Assembly (NCBI GenBank): GCA_013398955.1
Contig: VWPU01009432.1
Span: 450,001 to 514,000 of the forward strand
Direction: 5' to 3'
Length of the DNA: 64,000 nt
Source of the DNA: Callaeas wilsoni
Taxonomy: Eukaryota > Chordata > Aves > Passeriformes > Callaeidae
Of the stretch, positions 36,101 to 49,534 are shown piece after piece. A program made the position numbers and the translations under genes. Position 1 is the stretch's first letter. Each line of letters begins with the position of its first letter. The notes under the pieces are model-generated. The model was not told the DNA's origin. It was given only the letters and a program-made list of their open reading frames with translations, and made no database searches.

Positions 36101-39100
36101 CTGAATTTCAAAATTCAGCTCTTGAGTTTTTCTAATATCTTAATTTTATTTATAAAATAAAATAATAATAGGAAAATCAAATAAAAATTACAATTACTTA
36201 GGTCTCTATTGTATTCAGGAAGGTAAATTGCAACCTATAAAAATATCCCCAAACACTGGCAATGAAATTGCTTCTAGTTTCAGTCTATAAAGCATTGTTG
36301 TTGTAGGTTTTTTAACTAATGAATGATACGTTGTAGTTTAGCATCTTGCATGTATTTTGACTACTTCCATACAGATAGTCTAAGCCTGATGTACAAGGGA
36401 GCTCAACTTCCATTCCAGCAGAGATCTTGACCTGGCCAGGTATGCAAAAGATACATTTCATTCTGAGATTAATCTTTGACTGAGTCTTTAAATGAGGCTA
36501 AAGAGGTTATGGACACAAATCCCACTGAAATATAATAGAAATTCTCTCCCTAGATCCCTTAGGTGTTTCTGAAATTACTGCTTCAATTTTTAGAGTCAAA
36601 TCCAGGATGGAAGAATTATATTTTGCTTTCTGTGGGTTACAACTCATGCATTTAAATTCTGTGAAGTTAAGCCTTGGACATTTGTCTAATGTCACACATG
36701 TCACGTAAATAAAAAGTGTTTAACTCAATGAATGAAAAGTTTTTAGATAGTTCTACCTTTTGGTACATATCATAATATGTGCATGATTAGGTAGATGGAA
36801 ATTTTTGGTACAAATCAATCAATTTTGTGTTATTCAGGATGAGTTTAAACCATTTCCAAGGGACCATGCATATGCTACTTTCTGAAACTACGGAATTTAG
36901 TGAGGCCCTTCTGTTGTGTGTCTGTGGTCGTAACAGCGGTTGTATCCACTGAGATCAAAAATGCAGATGTGCTGAAAAGTCCTGGGAATGGCTGAGGGAT
37001 TTAAACCCATACACAACCTTCCAGGTATTTCAAAAATCAGATAAATGCCATTCTACAACATGGTCTTGCACTGGGCCTCTATTTGAACTCCAAAGACCTA
37101 TTCATTTTAAACAAAGCAGTATGGAAACATTTGTTAAATTCTTCTGTTCCAACTCATCAGAAAATCTGTGTCCTTGTACTTATTTGTTCTTTCAAAATGT
37201 GTAAAATATTCCAGAATATCTATTTATTAACAAAAGTTTACAAAATATTTCTTTCAGGTGATATTGCCAGGCAAATATGAAGGAACCTTCTTCAAATTTA
37301 AGATTAGTGCCTATTTTGTCAGCTTCAAATCCCATTGGGGGAAATCTCTTTGATGTGATGATTTGGCTGGTATGATCTTCACACTATTTTGATAAATGAG
37401 TAAGAGGTGAATAACAAAACTGTAAGTGATATTGAGGCAAACTCATCAACCAACTTGTTGAGGGATAATTTGTTGAAACAGTAAAGACCAGAATTGCATG
37501 TAATCACAAAATAGCAGACACTGGAATAAAAATTCCAAGATGCATTTATTCTAAATGGAAGAGGAAATTTAAATATGCCAAGTGCAGTTAAAAATTTATC
37601 TTAGTCAGGGTGAATGTTAATGTATATTCAGTTTTTATGTTAAAGACAGATTTATTATTGACATTTGGGGCCATATTATTAGATCATGGTAAATACAATC
37701 TCCTATGCTGAAAAAAAGAAAAATCTATGTGTTTTAGAAAATTATTCCACTCTTCTGTGAGCTCTGAGGACATGCACCAGAAAAAGTGTTCAGATTTTAT
37801 TTTAGTGAAAATAGCATAATTTAACACAAAGCAGATCCTTGTACCTGTTTTATTTTTTAATTTTTAAGTAGGAAAAGGTGGATAAAAGCCTTACTGGATG
37901 ATATATTAGTTAAATATTTTTACCACTACTTGTGGTATAGCTCTAGCATGTGTATGATCCATTACAGGTCTGCTAGGTATAAACTTTTCAGTTGCTTGAA
38001 TGTGCCACTTGAATTGTATATTCAAACTTCAGTACCCTGGGAAGTAAGGAGCCACACTTTCAACTCAACTGTAGATGTGCATTTTGGGCTGACTACACAT
38101 CAGATTGCTCAATTTCGGGTAGAGATGGGAATGTACAGCTTCAAATTAATTTTGAAACAGTCAGAAATTTGGGAAGGACTTTTCAAACTTCACATAGTTG
38201 AAGCTATGAGAACAATGTCATATCATGGTTGATCCAGCAATTATGCAATATAACTTTTCAGTGTGTTATCTCTCAGGTATTAGCTGAGCACTAAGATTTG
38301 TCCTGAGAAAGGAGCTGGCATCTCTTTTTAGATATGGAGAATATCTAAGGCTGATATGGGACCTGAGTTAGAGCATTTTTAGCACATTTATGTAGGGTCA
38401 CTTATGTTTCTGAAGGATCAAAAAAGCTTTTTCATTTATGAAATACTGACTACAAGTTTCTTAAAACAATCTCTAGCAAGTATCATGAAGGCAAATTCTA
38501 CTAACTACTTCTATAAATATGATGGAAAAACAATAAACAACACTTCTTATTTAAAGATTTTTTTTCTCAGTAGCTGCATCAATTTAGAAAAACACTGTTC
38601 CTTGCATATGGTTTTCATTTTAAAGGCAGGGAACCAATTTTTAATTTTTTTTTGTAATGAAATTGAATTGGACATCCCTCATAAATCTTGTAACTTTAGT
38701 GGGCATTACTCATTTCACCCAAAAGCATGGATGGATGTTTTAGAGTTTCTCAGTCATTAAAATGAAAGCAATCTCAATATTACTTTCCTAGTAGCCAGAC
38801 CCTTACTCATGGTGAGCTGTGCCTTCATCTGTAATAGGTCCTATTGATTTCAGGGAAACTCTTTGATTCCTACAGCACTGCTGAACAAAAGCCAAAGTGG
38901 TAAAGTCTGTCCCTCATCCCTTTCAACATGTTTTCATAAACACATTACAAAACCTCATCCTTAACATCTTTAATGTATATGTTTCTATTAAAATCAGTTC
39001 TTCTAAACACATGTAGATCAGTGAAAAACCTTTGATGGAAACACCACACCTAGAGATTTAAAATATATGTATAACATCTCCAGGTTTTCTGGCTGAACAA

Positions 39101-42100
39101 AAATGGATTTTGGACAAGATAAAAAAAATAATTTTACCCTTGCTACTAATATTGAATGGATCCCCTGTGAAAAGCCTACTCAGACTCAGTAGTAAGGGAG
39201 CCCAGAACCTTACAGAGTACTGGAACTTGCATAGTTGAGGTAGTGCTGGACCAGGAAGTGTATTACAGAGGATACTTTTGCTAGTTTACAGATTCTATAA
39301 TACACAGAGTGGTAAATTATGTTCAAGAGTAACCTCAAAAGCAAAGGAGGCTCTTTGTATAATAAATAACTCTTTATACTAGGTGGAAACTAATTAGTTC
39401 CAAATTCTGATCAAATCATGAGATTACATCCACATTAATACAAATTAATTTATCATAATGAATGTTAATAGAATTAATTATAATTAGACACTGTTGCACT
39501 GGGTGAAATATTTCATAATGGTCCCTTTCACATTAGTAGTAGATTACGTGCATATTTCAAAAATATAAAATAGCAAGAATTACATTTAACATTTTTTATG
39601 GTGGAGGCATATCAAAGAACCATGACATGAAATTTTGAGTCTAGTTAATGGTCCAAATGAACTTTTTTCCCATTCGAAGCTAGCCTGCTAAACTCCCTTG
39701 AGCATTCAAAACCTGTTTATTTTTTTCTAGAAGAGGGACAGGACATCCAAATACTGTCTAAAATCTAGGAGAGTTGACGTCTTCCTTGCTTTTTTTCATA
39801 CACTCTGACTTACAGCCCCCACGATGCTTGATGCTAAATCATGATATAATGAGTACTGAATTACTTAAGCCTTTTCCAATTTCCATAGAAAATGGACTTT
39901 AATTCAAAACTATGCCTGGTTAATTAAACTTTCCATGATCTAATTTGATCTAATTATTTCTATAAATTGAGATGTAACCAGAGTTATATCCTAAGGTAGA
40001 ATTAGGCTATGGTTACACATTTTTACTTAGATGGAGGGAACAGTGATGTTCTCTCCTATTAACCCTAACCTTGCTGGCCACTTAAATTGACACAGTTCTG
40101 CAACCCAAATGGTGAAGAAGAAACTGTGTCTTCAAAATATCTGTTGGGGGTGGGGAATGATATTTTTTTAGAGATTGATTTTCCCAAAAGCCTTTGAAAA
40201 ACAATGTTTCTCCTTGTATCCATCTTGAATGCTTATAGCACAAGAAAAACACTCAGTGTAGTCCAGGTGTCTTATTGACAGGCCAGTACATATTTTCTCT
40301 CTTTTTAATTTCTGTTCAGATGCACTAAATTTTTACTTAAATTCAGTTTTCTCTAAAGAGCTCTTTTTATTTAGATCTACTCTTCTAAATCATGTACAAT
40401 ATGATCTGAACCATTTACATTTTTATTACATTCTGAAAAAAGGGAGAACTCCTTGCTAAGTTATTTTATTTTGCCATATCAAAACCAAAGCCTGGATCTA
40501 TTTGTTCATGCTAGCAACAGCTTTTACCTTCTGAAAATAACTGCTGGTCCTTCCTTGTGTAGTTTCCTTGAGCAGTTCTCCTTGAGTCAACTATCATTGC
40601 TGCTTACCAAAATCTTGTCACATTCAGTCAGCTGGTGTACACAACATATACTGTTCCTTGCATTTACCATAAAATAATTTATTTCTGAAGTCTTTGCTGA
40701 CAGAGAAGCAGAGTGCAGATGCTTGCTTTGCAAACAAACAAGGCAATTTGATGAAGTATTCAAGGCTTCTGGCTGCACTGTCTAAGTTCGTTCAGAGGTT
40801 AATAAAATCAGCTCCCTGCTATGTGTTAAAAATAAGTAATTAATTTTGGGATATCTGTTAGAACTAGAATGTTACGCCTGGAAAGTAAGGGTAGAAGGCA
40901 GTCTGCTTACTGGAAATGCCTACTTGAGGCATATCCTCACTGCTAATTTAGATGCCCATTTTCAGAGTGGCAGACAATCCAGGCCACCTTATGTAGCTGC
41001 CAAAGATCTCTACAGTAAAAGAAGAGAAAAAGAAAGAGGATCCTGAAAAGTCAAATTCTGCCTGCATTTAGTCACTTTCCTGTCAGTATGCATTGGAAAG
41101 ATAAAGAAAATCATCAGAAAACCAAGTCCACATAGGTGAGGTATTTAGTTCTCTGTTACACCATTTCAAAATGAACAGTAGGAAGTCTCCATTTCCATAC
41201 TTCTGTAATGCAGCCTGGTGGTTTTGGTCAGTCAGTAACACATGACACAGGGCCCAGAAGGTAGCCCGACTCTTTCCTTGTGCTTAAGAGTAATCTGAGA
41301 AAAGGCCAGACTTTCAGATCAACATCTCAGGAAATGTGTACAGGCTCTATATTACAATGTTATTGGATTAAACAAGGAAAAAAAAAACAATTCAGAAGTG
41401 GAGAGGAGAATTTTATTTTGTTACCTACCTATCGAAAAAGCTATCAAATCAAAAGTTATATTTTCCTTGTCTACTCTTCCTTAGCCCGCAGGTCAAGTAA
41501 TCAAGGCATGACTTTTCTGAGTAGCTCAGTAAGAGGTTATGAATTGAGTCCTTTACTATAAACTCTGATTTTAAGAAAAGTTATATTGACGAGAAATAAT
41601 GATATGCTCCCTCTTTAACTTGTCAGTTGTTGATCATTTGTTGATTAATTTCAATTTTTTTTCATTAAAGCCAATAATAACATGTTTTTACCTCCCAAAT
41701 TATATTTTTATAAGAATATTTTATTATTGTACAATAGTATCATAGAGAGGAAGTATAAGGTTCATTTTCTTTCACTGTATTTTCTTTGCATCTCCTCAAG
41801 TTGCTCAGCAATTCTTGTAAGGTATTTAGCATCATCTATGTACTCTGGTGTCTTGGTTTGTAACAATACTCTTTGCTAACTGGAAAAGTATTTTCTGTAG
41901 TAATTTACTAAAAATCATAGGCTCATCCATTAAGATAAGTTTCGTAAATAACATGTATGAAACATTAATTTTGAATGAGAATATGCTCTAATATGACAGA
42001 CATTTTGCAGGAAGATGTAACAAACACGTGTTTGACAGAGCTAAAATCTAGAATAAAGTCTATAAAATGAAATTTCTCCATTAAAAGAAAAAAAAAAAAG

Positions 42101-43328
42101 ATGTAATTTGATGTGGCAATAGCAGCTACAACATAAGCTACCTGATCTTGCCCTTGAAATGACCTCAACCTTGACCTGCAGGGACACTCTCTCTAGGGAT
42201 AAGAGGTATGTTATTACATATTATTTCATTACAAGGCCCCTGCTGAGCAGCAACTGCCAAATGGACTCAATTAAGTGTTTCTTGTGATGTGGATTACTGT
42301 CTACTGGGGCGAGTTGATACAAGCAAACATATTTCATTCTCTTAAAGTTTGACTGGATATGAAAAGCATGTGCGTTACTCATTCAGTGACACTTCAGTGT
42401 ATTATTTATATCTGTTTAGAAAAACCGTAGCATACATACTTCAGTTGTGCACTGCAACATTTTCTCGCTCCTTGTCCTTCAGCAGCCAGGCCCTGTTATC
42501 ACACTCAAGGATTAAAGAACCAGACTCAACCTTCATAAAACTAACTTTCCAAGAAAGAAAAATTACATCAAACAATAGTTGAATTCTGATAAACAAACTC
42601 CTGTTAAACACTGAAAATAAAGTTCAAAAATGTCACAGATGCAACTCTGTATGCTGTCTGATTTTTATCTCAGCAAAGTTGAATCAGGGATAAAATACTG
42701 AACACATGAGGTCTGGGTTAATTTATTGCTTCTTTAAAATCAGTCTTCTAAATTAAAACAACAACTGTGTAGTGTTGTTGGTAAAAATGGTGACTAGTGT
42801 TTCTCTCTAGGTACGTATATTTTATATCTATGAATTAAACACACACCCTCTCCCTCATTTTCACTATCTTTTCTGTATCTAATAGCTTTCCAGAATTTTT
42901 TTCTGCAGCATCATTTGAAACTTGTAGAAAAATATCTCATTGGCTGCCATGTAATTTCTATCAGACTGCCAAAAGAACATTGAGCAAATGAGCAAGCCAT
43001 TGCATGCAGAAAGAACACATTTTATAAGACTTTAAAGTTACAATTTTAATCTTGTTTTATATCTCTGCATGAAATGCATTTTTTTTCATCATTTATACAC
43101 AGGGAAAGTAAGAAAACCACTTCAGAATCTGTCCTTCCATCCTACCTCTTTCCACTGTATTTTTTACCAACCAAATTTGGAGGATAAGCATTTTGCATGG
43201 AAACAGGTGGAAAAATAAAGCTAGCCCCATGACATTCAGTGAAGGTGCCATTATTTCTAAAGGAGCCTCCACTTTTCCTTTGACCTCTGTGAAATGGGAA
43301 GGACTAGACAGAATTCCTTTGGTCCTGA
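36101..43328. other. Gene-free AT-rich DNA
   Basis: No gene is recognised. ORFs of 100 and 118 codons (37930-38232 and 38404-38760, plus) have no recognisable domains and are rich in AT-encoded residues. A patch at about 39410-39500 is dense in TTAAT/ATTAAT words. An A-run of about 12 lies near 42090. Confidence 0.5.
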
Positions 43329-43450
43329 AGGTAAAAACAGGAAAGAGAGAAAGGAGAGAAAGCAAGAAAGAGATTGAAATTGAAATTGAAATTGAAATAT
43401 AAAGAAAGAGAGAAAGAACTAGAAAGAGAGTGAGAAATGAGAAACAGAAG
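43329..43450 (+). repeat. Purine-rich tract with (TTGAAA)4 core
   Basis: Four exact TTGAAA units (43374-43397) are flanked on both sides by GA-rich sequence such as GAAAGAGAGAAAGG. The core gives repeating Glu-Ile on the plus strand and Ile-Ser on the minus strand, which explains the ORFs here (43193-43402 plus and 43093-43500 minus). Confidence 0.85.
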
Positions 43451-45528
43451 AGAACATCAAAGTCAGAGATTTCTCCATGGTGGAGCAGGTTCTCCCACAA
43501 AATAGCTGCAGTCTTTGGAGAACATTATGCTGCCCAGCAATCAGAAAAATATGTTGGAATCAACTGAGACTAAATTAGGTCATTAAAATGATCAGAGTAT
43601 AAACAATAAAATGAAAAAAAACTGTCTCATTACTTTGTTATATGTGACTTTCTTTGAAGTCTAAGGCTACCAAGACAAGAATGATTTAATGAAAACAAAG
43701 AGGACTCATTTAGGAAAGGTGAAACATGTCTTGGAATAATGTTGGTGTTAAAGGAGAAAATGTTAGCATCAGAAAAGGTTATTTATTTTTTCATGCATCT
43801 AACTTTGGCTTTTTTCGAAATACACCTAGCAGCTACTACAATTGCTGTTGTCATTGCATCTGTTGTAGAAGAAGCAAGTAATTGCTTTGCTTAGGCTTGA
43901 GCAATCTCAAACTAATCCTTTGCAAGCATGAGGACAGATTAACCCTAGTGTGCATTTTAGATATCTATGCTTGTAATGAAAACTACTTGAAAAACCAAAT
44001 GTGCACTCAAAAGGGAAATTAGTATAACTGCTGTTAAGGGAAACAAGTGTTTAGACTCTTCACAGCTTCAGGATAACTGTTAATTAGATAATGTATTCTG
44101 AAAGCCAGAGAGAGATATTAAGATCATCTGATTTTTCCTCCTGCATAATATGGGCTTTAGGACCTTCCTGAATTAATTACTGCATAAATTAGGATGAAAT
44201 ATATAGAAAAACATCTTACCATGGCTAAAATACCTACTGTGATAAGGACTCCTCTTAGACATCTGAAGAACAGTTCTCTGATCTTCATGACTTTTTCTTT
44301 CTAAATAAGTTCTCAAGTCATTTTACGTTAGACAATTATATAAGGTACAGGCCAACACAATTGTTTCTAATACTGCACATGGAATTCCTAATAATCTTTG
44401 ATGCTTGTACTGTAATGCAGTACAAATATGCATTTCATCATCTTGCATACTTGAAGATGATAAGACAAATGAAATTACTGATCAAGATTCTGGTCAGTGA
44501 TTGGCCTGGTTCTTTATTAATTAGGCTATGCTGCCTTCCAAAAAGCAAATATTGCTAGCTGAAATAAGAACAGGACAAAAAAAAAGCTAATTTCAGTTTT
44601 TATCAGACACACAACCTTGTGCTTGCAAAGCACAATAAAATAGCTTTATTAGAGGAATACAGTGGTGTTCTTTTGGTAAAGTCATGATTGCTAATACCTA
44701 GATCCAAAAACTCCTTTTAATTGACTGTATAAATGCATAGTAATTATGTTTAAATGTGGAAAGATGAAACTCAACCTGGTTTACTTGTCACAAAACGCAT
44801 TATTTACTTAGCTCTGAACTAGTAGTTAGTATTATGAATTACTCTTTTGATGAGCCTTCTTTATTAAAACATTTTTGTATTTTCAAATTTTTGTAAGGTA
44901 AATTTCTGTAACTATTTATTTTTAAATTTAATTTATTTTTATTTAGAAAAATACTGTGTAGTTTGAATAAAAATAAATATTTATTATATTACATTCAGTA
45001 TGATACATTTCTTAAATTTCCTTTGTTAGCTGCAAAGACAACGGTATATAAGTATGAACTATCTCACTGTTAATTATTCTTGGGGCTTTTTTCTTAGTAT
45101 ATTTGGTGGACCTGCTGTCTGGACAGTCATGATGAGTCCCATTATAAACTGCATCTAGTTTTCTAGACACTCACTATATTTTCTTTGTGAAATTTGAAAC
45201 TAAAATATTTGCTAGCTGTTGTTCAGAGAAAAGAGGACTCATTATTTTTGTGTTAACTCCTGGATTACTGTGGAAAAATTGAGGTTGGGCAATTCTCACT
45301 AGTTTCAATTCTCACTTGGCATTAGTTGCCACCTTGCAAAAAGTTGCAAAATCAATAAATGACAGGAAGAATCTCATTGTGGAACAATCTGTAGATTATC
45401 TTGGATAAGACTGAAATCTAGATTTCCCCATACTCAAAGATTTAATGAACTGCATAAATGTGTGTCCCTTAGTTGTATTTTTTGCTATATAACATTAAGT
45501 TCATAAACATAAATCAGTGTTGATAATA

Positions 45529-45540
45529 TAACTATAGTTA
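45529..45540. repeat. 12-bp palindrome TAACTATAGTTA
   Basis: Self-complementary 12 bases within AT-rich DNA, with imperfect pairing continuing outward. Expected by chance at this composition. Confidence 0.4.
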
Positions 45541-48311
45541 ATGTTATAAGGCATTATTATGTAAGGCAAAGACATGGGAAATAATGATTGCATTTTCCTG
45601 GAATTATATTTATAAGGCATGAAATAAGGCCTGTTAAATCTGAGTGTTCTTTTGCCACCAGATATTCTTCCATTTTCATATTCAATTTCAGTGAGTATAT
45701 TAATTAAAATTTGATTATTTCAAGAACTTAAATAAGGATACTTTACTACTGGTAATCACACACTAAGAGGTTGTTGTAAACATTAGACTCTGTTATGAAG
45801 TTGCCCACTTCAGGGATAAAGTCAGGTGACAGGTATGGGAAGCTGAGGGCGAGGGCAAGCAAAATACAAAACAGAGTGCCCAAGTGAAAGCATGTGTGAA
45901 GGGAAACTGCAAGTAACTGCTAGATGTAGGCATATCTGTGAGAGAGGAGAGGCATGCAAAAGGTATACTGCTTTCTCTAGAAAATAAGAAAGAGTGGAGT
46001 CCAAGAAGTAATGGGCAAACACCAAGTGGACTAAATATTGTGCATGCCATCTAAAACTTCTGAGAATTTTTAATGGATATTTGCATAACACAGATCTGCC
46101 TAAAATCATTACATTGTTTTTATAAAATTCTGCAATTCCTGGAGGTTTGGAAATCTACTGGTGATTTCTGAAAGCTTGAGGTTAGTGATGGTGCTCTATT
46201 TTTTTCCTGCTAAAATGTCTCCTTGAATGGGCAGCAGTTATTTATCCGTGTATGGAAGATTAAAGCAAAACTAGCAGTATCACCACAGACATTGCTTTCT
46301 TTACAACCCAAGAAAGCATACAGTCTGGATGGCGAATGATATTTCTCCAGGGAATGAAAGAAGGAGCATTCTTACAAGGTTCTTGTTGATCTTGTTTATC
46401 AAAGGATCACCAAAAATACATAATATACAGTTTTGGTTTGTTTTCTTTTTTAATGTGCTCTTGCCTTCAATTATGTAGTAATTGCAAACTTGTTAACAAG
46501 GAAAATTGGTGTTGATAAATGCCAGCTGGAGAGGTGCTTTCTTTTGCCTAATAAAGCAATTGAGAATTAATATAGGTTATGACATCAGCATTGAACATTT
46601 TAATTATACTTCCTAACCCTTAATTTATGGGGTTTTTTTTAAATGTGGACAGTCTATTTGCCACCAAAGTGGAAAAAGTTGCAACACATTGGCAACCACT
46701 TAATTGAGTGCAGTATTGTGATCCGTTTCAATTTTTTGCCTCTTAAAAAAATAACCCCATGAAATTTATATTATAACATGGTTTATTCTAGCAGCTACAG
46801 TTTGCAGAATATGCATCGAAAATGGCACAAATAGGATAGATCTCCCCCTCCCACAAAATACCATTGCCCTTTTGGCTGAGGAAGAGGTGGCAGCGATAGC
46901 AACAGAACTTAGCAACAAATTAGACCATATGTATTTAATAAAAATATATAAATTAAAATCTGTCATGTGGACAAAATTGGCTACTTTCTGTTCCTCTGTT
47001 ACTTGTAAGTTCTCGTAAAGCTTTGTTGAAAAAATTTCTCTTCATGATTCCTTGTATTTGATTAGTTTTTCTATTGACTTCACTCTCAGGGAATACCACG
47101 ATTTTCAAGGAATCAGTGTTGTTGCATTTACGGAGCTTTGAGAATATAAACCTACTGAGAATTAAATTCAGTCAAAAAATTATCAAAATGGCTGAAGGAG
47201 AAATATTTTGTTTCATTTTAGAAGGTCACCTATATAGCTTTCCTGCAAGCTAAAAAAGACAACCCAGTCAGCCAACGAAAAAACGATGAAAGCATTCCCT
47301 GCACAGTCATCCCAGAGACTGGACTCTGTTGCCTAGCAATTCTGAGAGATGATTTACACTTACCTGGATGTCACACATGCCATGAGGTCCAATAAACAAC
47401 ATGAGAATGGTACATTTTCTAGTGTCAGAATGGTATATTTTCCAGGCACACTATACTGTTGCTTGGAAGGGCTCATATATAATTTTGCAAGCAAAGTTGT
47501 TTTCCTCTTGGGCTAGCCCTTTCCTCTTTTCTACTTCATCCAGTCTGCCTTAAATAATAACATTTTGCAGTTTTTCCCTGATATCCTCATCTTGCTGGTG
47601 TTTGAAAGAAAAGAAAGCTTCTTTTGGTGTACCTCTTAGAATTACATTGACCAGTAACACCACATTATGAATTATGAAAATACTGTCAGTCAGAATTGGT
47701 TGCATTTACCAATTTAAAACAAATTCCATTTCAAAGCATTTTGCCTGCCACCCAAGGTAATTGGAAAGCCAGTTTGAACAATCTTCTAATGTGCTTTTTA
47801 AAATTGACCAAGTTTGCAGAGGCAGCTTAAACAAAATATAATTAATTTCTATCTGTCTGAGCGCATCAGTGCAGGCTGACAGTCCTTCTACATTCTTTGT
47901 TTTAAAACACGTGAATTTTTTTCAATAGACTATACCTCCCTTTCATCTTCCTCTTTTCCTTGTTTAAATTGGCACTTTCTGTCTTCTAGGAATCTCATTA
48001 CCATGCACCGATTCTCCATTGCTTCATAATAAAGATGCCCAACTGATGTACCAAAAGAACTGCAAATATCCGTTTTTATGTACCAAAGACTTTTTCCTTA
48101 TAAACTTATGGTTACAATGGCTCTAACGTGTCTGAATTATCCTAACTCATGATATCTATTCAATTCGTTTTCATTCTACATCTGCACTCTTTGGTCCTAT
48201 ATAGTGACTAAGATGTTCCAAGGTCATATAGGTATTTGATCAATTTCTAGAGCAGCAGTTAATTTAAAAAGATCCTGAAAAAACTGAATTATGTAATATG
48301 AAACCCTAAGT

Positions 48312-48328
48312 AAAAAAAAAAAAAAAAA
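48312..48328. repeat. Poly-A run (A17)
   Basis: Seventeen consecutive A residues. The upstream sequence does not resemble a processed gene copy. Confidence 0.85.
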
Positions 48329-49491
48329 CCAAAGAAATCACAAATATGAGTCTTGGGATGTACTACTATCATTACATACACTTTCTGTGTCATCTTCAGG
48401 AGTTTCCATCTATATATATAGGATCAGACTTCCTGAAAATAAACCCTCAAAATCTATCTGACATTTAAACATGCTTGTTTCTTGATCTGAAACATGAAAT
48501 ATTTTTTTCAGACCCTCAGAATTATTACGAAGTTTAATCGACTGTTTTTACAAAATACATGAGAAATGTCAACAGGAAAACAATTTCTCCTCTTCTTTTC
48601 ATCTTATAATACAGTAACACTAATGTAAGAAATATCTGGAGGGCTAATAACTATCTGAATTTGCTTTTTACTGCTTTGATGGTCATTGGATCATACCAAC
48701 CAGTTATTAATTTCCAGAAAATGTCTCAGTCCTCTGATTTCATTGCCTAACTAATAACCTGCTTTCAGACCAAGTGATTGCACCAATCTAATCCTAGCTA
48801 CAGCAGCATATAATAGCATGTTTCGACTTAATCTCAGACTTCCTTCTGATTGCATACATATTTTAAAATTTTACAAGAATAGTACCTTCTCTTTGCCTCA
48901 GGCTCTTTTTTCTTTCTTTCTTGAAGAGATTCTTGTTTTTGCAAGTGAAAATTAGCTGCTGGTGTAGGACTTCCACAGGGACAAATAGATCCCTTTCTTT
49001 TTCCTAGTATCCTCTGCTTCATACCATTGTTTATGACTGCTCTTTCATCTGGTAAAGCAGATCTGAAGAAATTAAAATTACCAGAAAAGGCATAGTGTAT
49101 AGAAAGGAGGACTAGGACTTTCCAGAGTCATTGCAGGATTTGAAAGTGTTTTATGAATGTACGTTTTTCTTCCCTTTTTTCATTAAGTTGAAATTGATTC
49201 TAAGTATTTTGAGGTGCATCTTTTGATTTTAAAGAAAAGCTAAAAGCAGCATTTCCTGTGAGAGTTTGGAACTGAATAACTGCTATAAAAATCCCCTAAA
49301 CCCAGCTGTACAATACTGGGCTTGAAGCACTTTTGCAAAGTTGGCTTCTTTATCCTCGTGGTTTAATAAAGTAGTTTCGTTTTTCTGATAGTATACAACA
49401 TGCTTCAGGTTAATATCAGGACATCAGAAAAATATCATGAGCCAAAAAAGGCAAAACAGAAAACTGCATCAAACTATGGAGGGTCTGATTG

Positions 49492-49534
49492 CAGAGAAAG
49501 AGACAGAGAGAGACAGAGAGAGAGAGAGAGAGAT
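49492..49534 (+). repeat. (AG)n microsatellite, imperfect
   Basis: GA dinucleotides with a few interruptions (AAAG and GACAG) in the left part, then a cleaner run to 49533. Confidence 0.9.

Noticed and set aside
38404..38760. 118-codon plus-strand ORF
   Set aside because: It is rich in Phe, Ile, Lys and Asn as expected from random AT-rich DNA, and has no motif or neighbouring exon.
48312..48328. A17 run as the tail of a processed pseudogene
   Set aside because: The upstream sequence shows no gene-like reading frame, and no target-site duplication was seen.
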